Positions 26,683 to 35,499 of a DNA stretch of 64,000 nucleotides are shown one piece after another (the first letter of the stretch is position 1; the number at the start of each line of letters is the position of its first letter). Below the pieces are notes generated by a model that was not told where the DNA came from, ran no database searches, and saw only the letters and a program-made list of their open reading frames with translations. The DNA comes from Bacteroidota bacterium (GTDB lineage Bacteria > Bacteroidota > Bacteroidia > Chitinophagales > Chitinophagaceae). The stretch covers positions 531,404 through 595,403 of the forward strand of contig JAFDZS010000011.1 in the NCBI GenBank assembly GCA_018266775.1, written 5' to 3'. The translations under genes were made by a program, and so were the position numbers.

Positions 26683-27027
26683 ATGCAAGACTTTTTATTA
26701 ATCTTCAGAAGGGAACACACCGGTCCGCAATCGGTATTATCGCCAGAACAATTACAGGCCATGATGAAACCCTGGCAGGACTGGCTGGGCAGTATTGCTG
26801 CACAAAACAAGTTAGTGGCTGCAGGAAATCGTCTCGCTCACGAAGGCAACGTAATCCGCCCCAATAATGTGATCACCAATGGCCCTTATGTAGAAATTAA
26901 GGAAGCCATCGGTGGCTATTCCATTATCAAAGCAGAAAGTTTGGAAGAAGCTACCGAATTATCTAAAGGTTGCCCGATACTGATGGTAGGCGGCAGCGTG
27001 GAAGTAAGAACGATCATTGCCATGTAA
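26683..27027 (+). CDS. YCII-related (DGPF) domain protein
   Basis: 114 aa. FLLIFRREHTG..PEQLQAMMKPWQDWLG, RLAHEGNVI, VITNGPYVEIKEAIGGYSIIKAESLEEATEL and GGSVEVRTI match the YCII/DGPF family, small ferredoxin-fold proteins frequently encoded beside ECF42-type sigma factors. NGPYVE replaces the usual DGPF sequence. The sigma factor gene follows after 55 nt, with a terminator-like hairpin in between. Biochemical role unknown. Confidence 0.87.
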   Translation: MQDFLLIFRREHTGPQSVLSPEQLQAMMKPWQDWLGSIAAQNKLVAAGNRLAHEGNVIRPNNVITNGPYVEIKEAIGGYSIIKAESLEEATELSKGCPILMVGGSVEVRTIIAM

Positions 27028-27049
27028 TACAAAACGTTTTCGTAACAAA

Positions 27050-27081
27050 TGCCTCCTTAATTTTACGGAGGCATTATTTTT
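27050..27081 (+). promoter_or_regulatory. Hairpin with T tract directly before the sigma-factor start
   Basis: TGCCTCC (27050-27056) pairs with GGAGGCA (27067-27073) around a 10-nt loop, followed by TTATTTTTT and the ATG at 27083. It could terminate or attenuate read-through from the YCII gene. The 3' arm contains GGAGG 11 nt from the ATG, so it could also mask a ribosome site. Confidence 0.65.
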
Positions 27082-27082
27082 T

Positions 27083-28330
27083 ATGCAGGAAAAAGAATTG
27101 ATACCACATTTGTTCCGCACAGAATACAGTAAGATTGTTGCTGTATTGTGCAAGCTGTTTGGTATCGGCTATATGAGTGTTGCAGAAGATATTGCCAGCG
27201 ATACTTTTTTAATTGCAGCGGAAACATGGGGATTGAAAGGACTGCCCGAAAATCCCACTGCATGGCTGTACAAAGTATCGCGGAATAAAGCCATTGATTT
27301 TTTGCGCCGGCATCAGTTGTATAAAGAAAAGATTGAACCGCACATAAAAAACGATGCTGCATCGGCAGAAGATAATACCATCATCAACTTATCTGCACAA
27401 AACATACAGGATAGCCAGTTGCAGATGATGTTTGCCATCTGCCATCCCTCCATCACCACTGAAGCGCAGATTGGTCTCTCATTAAATATTTTGTGCGGCT
27501 TTGGCGCAGAAGAAATTGCAGATGCCTTTCTTAGCAATAAAGAAACCATTTATAAACGGTTACAGCGGGCCAAAGAAAAATTACGTACCGAAAAAGTGGC
27601 TATTGAATTGCCCCCACCGCACGAGATCAATAATCGCATGAATGCTGTGCTCACTACGTTATACTTATTATTCAGTGAAGGATATTATTCCTCTTCACAA
27701 AATACCACGCTGCGCAAAGACCTTTGCGTGGAAGCCATGCGTTTAACGTTGATGCTGGTTGACAATGGCCCTACCAATACACCTGCAGCCAATGCCTTAT
27801 TATCATTGATGTGTTTTCATGCCTCCCGTTTTGATGCACGACTCAACAGCAATGGAGATATCATTTTATACGAAGACCAGGACGAAAATTTATGGAATAC
27901 CGAGTTGATCGACAAAGGGAAATTTTATCTCAGCCAGTCTTCACATGGACAACAGGTAAGCAGGTATCACCTGGAAGCCGCTATTGCCTTCTGGCATACA
28001 CAAAAAAAAGATACCGAAGAAAAATGGGAAAATATACTGCAACTGTATAACCGTTTATTGCAAACCCACTACTCTCCCATTGCTGCGCTGAACCGGACGT
28101 ATGCTTTATCCAAAGCCAATGGCAAAGCAGCAGCCATTACTGAAGCAGAAAAGTTACAACAATTAAAAGACAATCACCTGTATCATGTATTGCTGGGCAA
28201 TTTGTATACGGGTGTTGATACCAATAAAGCCACCGCACATTTTCAAATTGCAGTACAGTTAGCGAAAACTGCCGCAGACAAAGCCGTCATCAATAAAAGC
28301 ATGGAGAAAATTCGTGCTGAACAACAGTAA
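27083..28330 (+). CDS. ECF sigma factor with long C-terminal extension (ECF42/DUF6596 type)
   Basis: 415 aa. Residues 1-175 hold sigma region 2 (FGIGYMSVAEDIASDTFLIAAETWG, WLYKVSRNKAIDFLRR) and region 4 (EEIADAFLSNKETIYKRLQRAKEKLR). Residues 185-415 form the helical DUF6596/TPR-like extension (VLTTLYLLFSEGYYSSS, LCVEAMRLTLMLVD, ALLSLMCFHASRFDAR). In this ECF group no anti-sigma factor is used and the extension is thought to control activity; targets are often the neighbouring YCII genes. The ATG chosen lies just after the hairpin; a longer upstream frame crosses that hairpin and is unlikely. Confidence 0.9.
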   Translation: MQEKELIPHLFRTEYSKIVAVLCKLFGIGYMSVAEDIASDTFLIAAETWGLKGLPENPTAWLYKVSRNKAIDFLRRHQLYKEKIEPHIKNDAASAEDNTIINLSAQNIQDSQLQMMFAICHPSITTEAQIGLSLNILCGFGAEEIADAFLSNKETIYKRLQRAKEKLRTEKVAIELPPPHEINNRMNAVLTTLYLLFSEGYYSSSQNTTLRKDLCVEAMRLTLMLVDNGPTNTPAANALLSLMCFHASRFDARLNSNGDIILYEDQDENLWNTELIDKGKFYLSQSSHGQQVSRYHLEAAIAFWHTQKKDTEEKWENILQLYNRLLQTHYSPIAALNRTYALSKANGKAAAITEAEKLQQLKDNHLYHVLLGNLYTGVDTNKATAHFQIAVQLAKTAADKAVINKSMEKIRAEQQ

Positions 28331-28414
28331 CTGGTAGCCGTTAATAAATACTCCTGACGAACATCAGCCCGGTAACTTTTTTATTTATTCGTACCTTCGG
28401 CCAAAATTGGTTCA

Positions 28415-29965
28415 TTGAAAAGGACGATCAAATACTACAGGTTAATGTGGATGAGACATGACCTGCCGGCAGGGCTTTCTGTTTTTTTAGTGGCATTGCC
28501 ACTATGCCTGGGCATTGCCCAGGTTTCGCATGCACCCTTGTATGCCGGGTTGTTATCGGGCATCATCGGCGGTTTGGTGGTAGCGCTCATCAGTGGTTCT
28601 TCGTTGGGTGTATCCGGCCCCGCAGCGGGCTTAACTTCTTTAGTCGCTGCATCTATTGCTTCGTTCGGCGATTACAGGATTTTCTTGTTAACCGTTATTG
28701 TTGCAGGTGCATTCCAGTTATTATTAGGCATTGCCAAACTGGGTGTTATTGCCAACTATTTTCCTTCAGCAGTTATTAAAGGCATGCTGGCCGCTATTGG
28801 TATTTTATTAATTGGGAAAGAAATTCCTTATGCGTTGGGGTATGATAAGCAGGATTTCTGGACCGCCCGTTTTCTGCATTTGTTTGAGCCCGGAAACTTT
28901 CTGAGCAATATCAAAAACTTTAATCATGAGGTAACGATGGTTACCATCATCATCACAATTGTTTCCATTGCCGTAATGGTGGTATTACAACAACCCTTTG
29001 CCCAAAAATTAAAAGTATTACCGGCGCCATTGCTGGTGGTGGTGGTGGGTATTGTGCTTAATATGGCTTTCACAACATTTTCAGAAAAATATGGTTTACG
29101 CCATGCACAGTTGGTACGCATGCCCGACCGTTTTTTAAGCAGCATACAATTCCCTGATTTCAGCCAGTTATTTAAACATACCCAAATATGGAAAGATGGT
29201 ATCCTGATTGGTTTACTGGCATCGCTGGAAACGTTGTTATGTGTGGAAGCCATCGACAAATTAGATAAGCATAACCGCATTACACCCGTTAACCGTGAGT
29301 TAGTGGCACAGGGTTGTGGTAATATGTTATGCGGATTGTTCGGCGCCATACCCATGACAGCGGTGGTGGTAAGGGGTGCGGCCAATGTGGATGCCGGTGC
29401 CAGAACAAAATTATCTGCCTTTACCCATGGTATTTTTTTATTGCTCGCCGTTTTATTTTTACCCTTTGCACTGAACCAGATTCCGTTGGCATCGCTTGCA
29501 GCCATACTGCTTATTACCGGTTATAATTTAACCAAGCCCAAACTCTACCGCAATATGTGGAGCCTGGGCTGGAAACAGTTTCTGCCTTTCATCTTTACCA
29601 TACTCGTGATTTTATATACCGATTTATTGATTGGCGTAAGCATTGGTTTGCTCATTTCCATTTACTTCATCATCCGCAATAATTTTAAAGCGGAGTATAA
29701 AATGGTTGCATCCAGGCAGCATGAAACCACGGTGTACACGATTACGCTAAACAGTGATGTAACTTTTCTTAATAAAGTGAATCTTAAAAAAACATTAGAC
29801 AAAATACCGGAATACAGTGTACTCACCATAGATGGCAGTAACTGTAATTTTATTGATTACGATATACTCGAAATCATTAGCGAATATGCCAATAAAGCGC
29901 ATGACAAGCATATTGAACTGCACCTAAACGGTATTCAAAAAGTGAATGTTACCGCGGTGCATTAA
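28415..29965 (+). CDS. SulP family anion transporter with STAS domain
   Basis: 516 aa, 12 or more membrane helices from residue 15 to about 415 (DLPAGLSVFLVALPLCLGIA starts the first) and a C-terminal STAS-like domain (about 425-510, TVYTITLNSDVTFLNKVNL and LTIDGSNCNFIDYD). SulP proteins carry sulfate, bicarbonate or other anions; substrate is not resolved, and no carbonic anhydrase or sulfate-assimilation gene is nearby. The start is a TTG giving a normal N-terminus; the first in-frame ATG is at 28445. It is convergent with the racemase gene with a 3-nt gap. Confidence 0.9.
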   Translation: MKRTIKYYRLMWMRHDLPAGLSVFLVALPLCLGIAQVSHAPLYAGLLSGIIGGLVVALISGSSLGVSGPAAGLTSLVAASIASFGDYRIFLLTVIVAGAFQLLLGIAKLGVIANYFPSAVIKGMLAAIGILLIGKEIPYALGYDKQDFWTARFLHLFEPGNFLSNIKNFNHEVTMVTIIITIVSIAVMVVLQQPFAQKLKVLPAPLLVVVVGIVLNMAFTTFSEKYGLRHAQLVRMPDRFLSSIQFPDFSQLFKHTQIWKDGILIGLLASLETLLCVEAIDKLDKHNRITPVNRELVAQGCGNMLCGLFGAIPMTAVVVRGAANVDAGARTKLSAFTHGIFLLLAVLFLPFALNQIPLASLAAILLITGYNLTKPKLYRNMWSLGWKQFLPFIFTILVILYTDLLIGVSIGLLISIYFIIRNNFKAEYKMVASRQHETTVYTITLNSDVTFLNKVNLKKTLDKIPEYSVLTIDGSNCNFIDYDILEIISEYANKAHDKHIELHLNGIQKVNVTAVH

Positions 29966-29968
29966 TGT

Positions 29969-30658
29969 TTATGATAAAGCAAATTCCACGGCAGCCGACA
30001 CATGTATTAAAGTAGTATCAAATACTGGTACGCTGCAATCTTTCTGCTGAATCAATATTGGAATTTCTGTGCACCCCAAAATAACACCTTCTGCTCCATC
30101 CTTTACTAACTGCTCTATGATTTGTAAAAAGCCCGTTTTAGTTTCAGGCAAAAAAATGCCGCAGCCAAATTCTTCATAAATGGCATGATTGATGTAAGCA
30201 ATATCATCCGCAGAAGGAATGATGGTTTCTATACCCAGTGCTTTTAATTGTGCTGTATAAAAATCCATTTGCATGGTATACTTTGTACCAAGCAGCGCCA
30301 CTTTTTTTATACCCTTTTCCAGTACTGCCAACGCAGTGGCTTTGCCAATATGTATAAGCGGAATTTGAATAGCATCCTGTACGGCAGGTGCAATATTGTG
30401 CATGGTATTGGCGCAGATGAGTATGCAACCGGCACCGCCTTTTTGCAAAGCCTGCGCAGCTTGTATCATTTCATGTGCAAGCCCGTTCCAGTCGTTGGCA
30501 AAAGTAAGGGCTTTGATGCGGTCAAAATCTACTGAGCGAATCAGTATTTCCGCAGAATGCACCCCACCTAATTGATGTTGCACCATTGCATTGATCTGCC
30601 TGTAATAATCAGCCGTTGAGTGCCAGGTGATACCGCCAATAAGCCCGATTGTTTTCAT
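29969..30658 (-). CDS. Aspartate/glutamate racemase family protein
   Basis: 229 aa. IGLIGGITWHSTADYYRQIN is the N-terminal signature; the paired catalytic cysteines are in ILICANTMHNIA (first Cys) and VILGCTEIPILI (second Cys), typical of cofactor-independent aspartate racemases of the YgeA/RacD type. Produces D-amino acids, or acts on related dicarboxylates; exact substrate not fixed. It stands alone and is convergent with the SulP gene. Confidence 0.88.
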   Translation of the reverse strand: MKTIGLIGGITWHSTADYYRQINAMVQHQLGGVHSAEILIRSVDFDRIKALTFANDWNGLAHEMIQAAQALQKGGAGCILICANTMHNIAPAVQDAIQIPLIHIGKATALAVLEKGIKKVALLGTKYTMQMDFYTAQLKALGIETIIPSADDIAYINHAIYEEFGCGIFLPETKTGFLQIIEQLVKDGAEGVILGCTEIPILIQQKDCSVPVFDTTLIHVSAAVEFALS

Positions 30659-31018
30659 ATCAACATTCTTTACAACAATGATACTATGATTTTTTTACAC
30701 TGACGGTGCATAGCAACGGTAACATGGCCTGATGAAAGGTGGCGAACTATTTGGATATAACAAATGGGAAATACCAAAGCAGTTGATAATAAAGGCTTTC
30801 AGCATAAATACACCAGCGTTGGCATAATAAATTGAAGCATTAATTGAAATACAAACCATTTGCAAGTGGTGTACCTTTGCACCGCAATTCAGTAAATACT
30901 GCGTTATTAACTGGTCCACACAACTCCGCAGTTGTTATAAACGATCCGCCCAGACAGAGATTCATTCATCCCCGCCTTGAGCAGATCCCATTATTAAGTA
31001 AACTAAAACAAGAGATAT
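30659..31018. other. 360-nt intergenic region with one strong promoter box
   Basis: Between the divergent racemase gene and a small protein gene. No open frame has family support. TACCTTTG at 30872-30879 followed by CACCGCA is a close match to Bacteroidota -7 boxes on the plus strand; candidate -33 TTG elements are spaced poorly (9 and 25 nt). If used, it gives a leader of about 135 nt before the small protein gene; no riboswitch class is recognised in it. Confidence 0.45.
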
Positions 31019-31207
31019 ATGAAAAGTGATGTCATGGGCATTGGCGCCCCTATCAACAAAGAAGACATGAAAGAACTATTGAAAGAAACAAAAGAAACCG
31101 TTGCTGTTGATGTAAACAACAAGCGTATTTTCAGCGTGGCAGATTTGTGGCATGTGCAGAAACAACACAGAACCACTGCTACCATGATGAGAAGGTGGTT
31201 AAACTAA
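31019..31207 (+). CDS. Small conserved-looking protein (62 aa)
   Basis: A 62-aa acidic-then-basic protein: MGIGAPINKEDMKELLKETKETVA, then RIFSVADLWHVQKQHRTTATMMRRW. I recall similar short proteins with F(S/T)VADLWNIQRQ in other Bacteroidota, usually unannotated; that is memory, not a search. It has its own upstream promoter box and a strong terminator 43 nt downstream, which supports a real gene. Function unknown. Confidence 0.65.
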   Translation: MKSDVMGIGAPINKEDMKELLKETKETVAVDVNNKRIFSVADLWHVQKQHRTTATMMRRWLN

Positions 31208-31250
31208 TACAACCTTAACTTAAAATAATTCTTTTTAGTTTTTGAAATGC

Positions 31251-31280
31251 GCATGGCGAAAGCCATGCTTTTTTATTTTT
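31251..31280 (+). terminator. Strong terminator after the 62-aa protein gene
   Basis: GCATGGC, GAAA tetraloop, GCCATGC, then TTTTTTATTTTT. Confidence 0.9.
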
Positions 31281-31367
31281 ACACGAAAACATTTTGTTAA
31301 ATCTTTAACATTGATTGTTGAGTTTGGTATGGTTTTGCATCGTTATTGAAAATTGAATACCTTTACC

Positions 31368-32252
31368 ATGCACTATACCATTACCATGTCTGAATTTGAA
31401 GCACAAAAAAATCAACGGGCATTTTTATATACTGCCGCAATAGTGACCGCATTATTGCTGATTGCCATTTTCTGGAGATGGCAAATACCTGACCCCCCCA
31501 AGCCCATTGCAGAAGACCTTTTTGAAGTAAACCTTGGTAATTTAGGCGAAGGTTTTGGACAGGTACAACCTTTAATTAAAGGAGAAAAAGCCCCAGGCGA
31601 TGAGCCTGGAGAAGCTCCGAGGCATGCTGCTGCGCCGCCACCGCCGCCCCCGGCACCGGACAATACACAGGCAGATGAAAATAATAAAGATGAAGATGCT
31701 GCTGAAGTGAATAAAACTGAAAAGAAAACAGTTAATAAACCAGCACCGGTAACCAAACCGGAAACAACGCCGGTAAAAAATCCTGCGCCTGTTGTTACAC
31801 CTGCACCTAAACCGCAAAAACCAAAAATTGCGGGTTATGATGGACCGAAAAACGGAACGGGCAACGGTGCCAATGAAGATAATGGGTATCGTTACCAGGG
31901 TAACAAACCGGGTGGTAAAGGCGATGCTGGTGATCCCAATGGTAAACCGGATAGTTATGGTAATACACCCGGCGGTAAAACCGGGGGAAGTGGTTTGAGG
32001 GTAAGTAAAGGCGACAGAACCATTGTAAACAATTATATTTTCCAGGGCGATTTACCGAGGGCTATCATCAATGCACTCATCAAAGTTGCTCCAGACGGAA
32101 GAGGCACATTTATTGGTTTTGATAAAGGTTCTACCAGTAACGACAGCCGTTATGCCACCGCAATCAGGACTTACTTACCCAACATTAAGTTTAACACGGC
32201 AGACCATGAATCGATGGTTACCGTTCCGTTCAACTTTAAAGTGATGCAATAA
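31368..32252 (+). CDS. TonB/TolA-like periplasm-spanning protein
   Basis: 294 aa from ATG 31368 (further in-frame ATG at 31386). One N-terminal membrane helix (AFLYTAAIVTALLLIAIFW), then a long Pro/Lys/Glu-rich linker with a PPPPPPAP run and alternating KPAPV/KPETTP segments, a Gly-rich portion (GGKGDAGDPNG), and a C-terminal globular part (IFQGDLPRAIINALIKVAPDGRGTF, VPFNFKVMQ) resembling TonB/TolA C-terminal domains. It probably spans the periplasm and transfers proton-motive energy. In many Bacteroidota a protein like this precedes folC and follows exbB/exbD; those partners are not found here. Confidence 0.72.
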   Translation: MHYTITMSEFEAQKNQRAFLYTAAIVTALLLIAIFWRWQIPDPPKPIAEDLFEVNLGNLGEGFGQVQPLIKGEKAPGDEPGEAPRHAAAPPPPPPAPDNTQADENNKDEDAAEVNKTEKKTVNKPAPVTKPETTPVKNPAPVVTPAPKPQKPKIAGYDGPKNGTGNGANEDNGYRYQGNKPGGKGDAGDPNGKPDSYGNTPGGKTGGSGLRVSKGDRTIVNNYIFQGDLPRAIINALIKVAPDGRGTFIGFDKGSTSNDSRYATAIRTYLPNIKFNTADHESMVTVPFNFKVMQ

Positions 32253-32258
32253 TTTTTG

Positions 32259-32290
32259 TTGCGCAGGCCTGAAAGGTTTATATACATTTG
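32259..32290 (+). promoter_or_regulatory. folC promoter
   Basis: TTG (32259-32261), 21 nt, then TACATTTG (32283-32290). This matches the Bacteroidota -33/-7 pattern. Start of transcription is expected near 32297, which rules out a TTG start at 32288 and supports the ATG at 32309. Confidence 0.7.
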
Positions 32291-32308
32291 CAGTTCATTC
32301 CACCATTA

Positions 32309-33604
32309 ATGAACTACCAACAAACCATTGATTACCTGTACCAGCAATTGCCCATGTTCAGCCGTATTGGTGCTGCTGCGTATAAGAAAGACCTGCACAA
32401 TACAGTAGCGCTTTGCGGGGCACTGGACAATCCACATAAAAAATTCAAGAGCATTCATATTGCCGGTACTAACGGCAAGGGCAGCACCAGCCACATGCTT
32501 GCCGCGCTTTTGCAGCAGGCTGGTTACAAAACCGGGTTGTACACTTCCCCGCATTTAAAAGATTTCCGTGAGCGCATTAAGATCAATGGTGACATGATTG
32601 AAGAGAACTTTGTGGTTGATTTTGTGGAACGCACCCGTGACATTACTGCACAAATTGAACCTTCCTTTTTTGAACTGACCGTAGTAATGGCTTTTGAATA
32701 CTTTGCCCAACAGCAGGTAGACATTGCCGTTATTGAAACCGGCCTCGGCGGCAGGTTAGACAGTACGAATGTGGTCACCCCAGTTCTTTCCATCATCACC
32801 AATATTGGTTACGACCACATGAATTTACTGGGTAATACGCTGCAGGAAATTGCGGGAGAAAAAGCAGGCATCATCAAACCGCATGTGCCCGTGGTGATTG
32901 GTGAATATTTACCGGAAACAAAAACTATTTTCTTAGAGAAAGCAAAGGCATGCAATGCCCCTATTTATTTTGCTTCGGATACGTATGCGGTGTCTGACAT
33001 CCATACTGATATTCATGCCCTGCATTGTAAAGTTACCGATACCACCTGCGGCATCACTGAAGATTTTACACTTGACCTGAACGGCCTCTACCAAACCAAA
33101 AACCTGTGCACGGTTTTACAGGCTGAAGGTATATTGATGGAAAACGGTTTTAAGATTAATAACGACGCAGAAAAATATGCCTGCGCACACGTGAAGTCAC
33201 TAACAGGATTGCATGGCCGCTGGGAAGTGATTGCTGAGAACCCGGTTACCGTGATGGACGTTGCCCACAATGAAGATGGCATTAAACAGGTATTACAGCA
33301 ACTGCAATTCAATGGCATTGCGCCGGAACAAACGCATTTTGTAATTGGCATGGTAAAAGATAAGGATATTAACAAAGTGCTTTCCCTGTTGCCTTCCAAC
33401 GCCAATTATTATTTTACGCATGCGCATATACCGAGAGCATTATCTGCTGAACAATTATTGTTGAAAGCAAAAGGCTATCATTTACAGGGCGCTGTTTATG
33501 ATGATGTGAATGCCGCAATTCAATTTGCAAGAAATAAAGCTGCTGCCGGTGATGTGGTGGTGATTTGCGGCAGTGTATTTTTAGTGGGTGAAGTGAATGT
33601 GTGA
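32309..33604 (+). CDS. folC: Bifunctional folylpolyglutamate synthase / dihydrofolate synthase
   Basis: 431 aa Mur-ligase-family enzyme that adds glutamate to dihydropteroate and folates. The P-loop is in HIAGTNGKGSTSHML (about residues 50-64), TSPHLKDFRERI follows, ETGLGGRLDSTN and ITNIGYDHMNLLG are the conserved metal and folate regions, and VMDVAHNEDGI marks the C-terminal domain. Length is normal. Start chosen by promoter position and by the family N-terminus (MNYQQTIDYLYQQLP). Confidence 0.95.
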   Translation: MNYQQTIDYLYQQLPMFSRIGAAAYKKDLHNTVALCGALDNPHKKFKSIHIAGTNGKGSTSHMLAALLQQAGYKTGLYTSPHLKDFRERIKINGDMIEENFVVDFVERTRDITAQIEPSFFELTVVMAFEYFAQQQVDIAVIETGLGGRLDSTNVVTPVLSIITNIGYDHMNLLGNTLQEIAGEKAGIIKPHVPVVIGEYLPETKTIFLEKAKACNAPIYFASDTYAVSDIHTDIHALHCKVTDTTCGITEDFTLDLNGLYQTKNLCTVLQAEGILMENGFKINNDAEKYACAHVKSLTGLHGRWEVIAENPVTVMDVAHNEDGIKQVLQQLQFNGIAPEQTHFVIGMVKDKDINKVLSLLPSNANYYFTHAHIPRALSAEQLLLKAKGYHLQGAVYDDVNAAIQFARNKAAAGDVVVICGSVFLVGEVNV

Positions 33605-33975
33605 CGTAAGTTTTACAGCATCCTTTTCAACAACTGCTTCGATTCTTAAAGAGCAAAACGAAATTTCCTCAATGTTGGAAGTACATTATGAAGGAAGGCA
33701 ACCTTGCAGGTTGACTTCCTCGGAAACGCTTTTTAGGCTGGCGATTCATTGAAGTCTGCCCAAAAAAGCCAACCTGCGTGAATGGGTGACGTAAGTTTTA
33801 CAGAACCATTTTCAGCAACTTTTCGATTCTTAAAGAGCAAAATGTAATCTCCTTGTATTGAAAATGCATTATGAAGGAAGGCAACCTTGCAGGTTGACTT
33901 CCTTAGAAAGGCTTTTTAGGCTGGCGATTCATTGAAATCTGCCCAAAGAAGTCAACCTGCAAGGTTGCCTTCTTT
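33602..33975. repeat. 184-bp tandem duplication with AAGGCAACCT palindromes
   Basis: The 398-nt gap after folC holds two copies of a unit beginning GTGACGTAAGTTTTACAG at 33602 and 33786; the first starts inside the folC stop region. Each contains the 25-nt palindrome (33694-33718 and 33877-33901) and TTTTTAGGCTGGCGATTC. The second unit ends with the palindrome inverted (33948-33972), a perfect 25-bp inverted repeat with a 46-nt spacer. In the first unit this end is degraded to AAGCCAACCTGCGTG. Confidence 0.88.
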
Positions 33976-34002
33976 ATTAAAATTTCCCGCAAGAAGAATG
34001 TC

Positions 34003-34551
34003 TTATTTCCTATACTCCGCATCCCACTTATTGAACGCATAATACACACAAGCCATGTGCAGCGACTGTACAATTTCATTGTTCAGTAACATCTTGCGGT
34101 AATCCTCCACCGGCATCAGTTCAATAGTTAAATCTTCGTTATGATCCAATTGCTGGCTGGCTACCTTCCTACCCCCCGTTGCTAAAAATAAATACGTATA
34201 GTTATTTAATAAACCGGGGTTGGCTGCAATCTTACCCACACAATCGTACGTTGCAAACTCATAACCGGTTTCTTCCATTAATTCCCTTGCAATGGCTTTT
34301 TGAATATCTTCCCCTGCATCAATAAATCCTCCCGGTATTTCCAATATAGTTTCTCCAATGGCGTGGCGGTATTGACGAACTAATACCACCTGGTTGTCTT
34401 CAGTAATGGCCATAGCGCAGGCGCTGGGTGGCATCTCCACTACAAAGTATGGATCAACAATATGGCCGTCCGGCCTTTCGCAAACATCTCTTCTTGCTTT
34501 AAAATAAATATGATCGCTGAGGTAAGTGGAGGAAAGTAGCTTCCAGTTCAT
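34003..34551 (-). CDS. Nudix hydrolase, ADP-ribose pyrophosphatase-like
   Basis: 182 aa from the ATG giving MNWKLLSSTYLSDHIYFKARR. The Nudix box is complete: GFIDAGE, seven residues, RELMEETGY. VVEMPPSACAMAITEDNQ and VLVRQYRHAIGETILEIPGG place it with ADP-sugar pyrophosphatases. A longer frame reaches 34623, but its first 24 residues are translated from a minisatellite (HSPLTIDHSPFT), so it is not used. Confidence 0.88.
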   Translation of the reverse strand: MNWKLLSSTYLSDHIYFKARRDVCERPDGHIVDPYFVVEMPPSACAMAITEDNQVVLVRQYRHAIGETILEIPGGFIDAGEDIQKAIARELMEETGYEFATYDCVGKIAANPGLLNNYTYLFLATGGRKVASQQLDHNEDLTIELMPVEDYRKMLLNNEIVQSLHMACVYYAFNKWDAEYRK

Positions 34552-34554
34552 AAA

Positions 34555-34625
34555 TGTTGAGTTGTGAATGGGGGTTGTGAATGGTGAATGGTCGATGGTC
34601 AATGGTGAATGGATAATGAACAATG
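34555..34625. repeat. Degenerate 7-nt minisatellite (AATGGTG/AATGGTC)
   Basis: Imperfect repeats of AATGGTG, GATGGTC, AATGGAT and AATGGAC directly upstream of the Nudix gene start. A similar stretch lies at 59583-59700 before bshC. Confidence 0.75.
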
Positions 34626-34744
34626 GACAATGAATAATTTTTTCGGATCCAGGTTTTTTTCTTTTGATTTAGGTCTTTAAAAAATAAATCAATTATCCCG
34701 CAGGGCCCGGTGGGCAATTATCAATTATCAATTACAAATCAAAA

Positions 34745-35272
34745 TTACCATTTCATCTTTTCTCTTAACGCCGTAATATGCGCTACGTGATGGCGGCCAT
34801 GCCAGGCATACATGCCAAGCAAATGCCAGAGCGTCATTTCTTTTTTATGTTCAGGATGAAATACTTTACGTTGGTAGTCAGCTTCGGTAAGCCCCGTTAA
34901 AAAATAATACCAGCGGGTATGCAGTGCATGCAGCAGCGTTAGTGAAATATTGATGGGCAATTCCAATGAGTCTTTCATTTCAGCCCATTGCACTTCATCA
35001 TAAGGTTTGATGGAAGGTAATTCTTCAGACATACCGAGCTTAAACCTGGTGTAAGCATTTAAATGGCTGTCGGCCACATGATGTACCACCTGTTTCACCA
35101 TCCAGCCACCATCGCGGTAAGGTGTATCTAATTGTGCAGCATCTAAATTGTTCACCGCATTTTCCAGCAGTTGCGGCAGAAATTTAATGTCGGCCAGCCA
35201 GGCTTCTTTTTGTTGTTCCGAATACGGTAGTGGTTCGTATTTACCAATGGGATAACGGGGATCTTGTTCCAT
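34745..35272 (-). CDS. bstA: YfiT/BstA family bacillithiol transferase (DinB-like)
   Basis: 175 aa four-helix DinB-like protein. DPRYPIGKYEPLPYSEQQK at the N-terminus, the first metal His in VHHVADSH (residues about 65-72) and the pair in YAWHGRHHVAHI near 158-166 match the YfiT family. Family members attach bacillithiol to electrophiles using a divalent metal in the cytosol. Presence of bshB1 and bshC in the same window supports that assignment over a generic metal-dependent hydrolase. Confidence 0.88.
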   Translation of the reverse strand: MEQDPRYPIGKYEPLPYSEQQKEAWLADIKFLPQLLENAVNNLDAAQLDTPYRDGGWMVKQVVHHVADSHLNAYTRFKLGMSEELPSIKPYDEVQWAEMKDSLELPINISLTLLHALHTRWYYFLTGLTEADYQRKVFHPEHKKEMTLWHLLGMYAWHGRHHVAHITALREKMKW

Positions 35273-35342
35273 AGTTATTTATGTCTTTTATACTATAACC
35301 GATACTTTTTTTTATTTTTTCTTTTTGCTTCTCCAAAAAGAA

Positions 35343-35381
35343 ACAAAAAAGAGCCCCGGCAATAATTACAGCCATTGCCGG
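35343..35381 (-). terminator. Probable terminator of the ABC ATPase gene
   Basis: CCGGCAAT (35356-35363) pairs with ATTGCCGG (35374-35381) around a 10-nt loop; on the minus strand GGCTCTTTTTTG follows. The 227-nt gap otherwise holds only an AAAAAGAAACAAAAAA-type low-complexity stretch. Confidence 0.6.
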
Positions 35382-35499
35382 TACAACCCTGATGTAACTT
35401 TCGTACTACTGTACATCAACTTCATTTCCCTGATTTGAAAGTTGAAGCATTTATTTTAAACTCAAAGATCATAACCAGCGAATAGCCAGCACAAATAAT

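Noticed and set aside
30844..31029. 61-aa open frame before the small protein gene
   Set aside because: It spans a promoter box and its composition is not protein-like; the downstream 62-aa gene is better supported.
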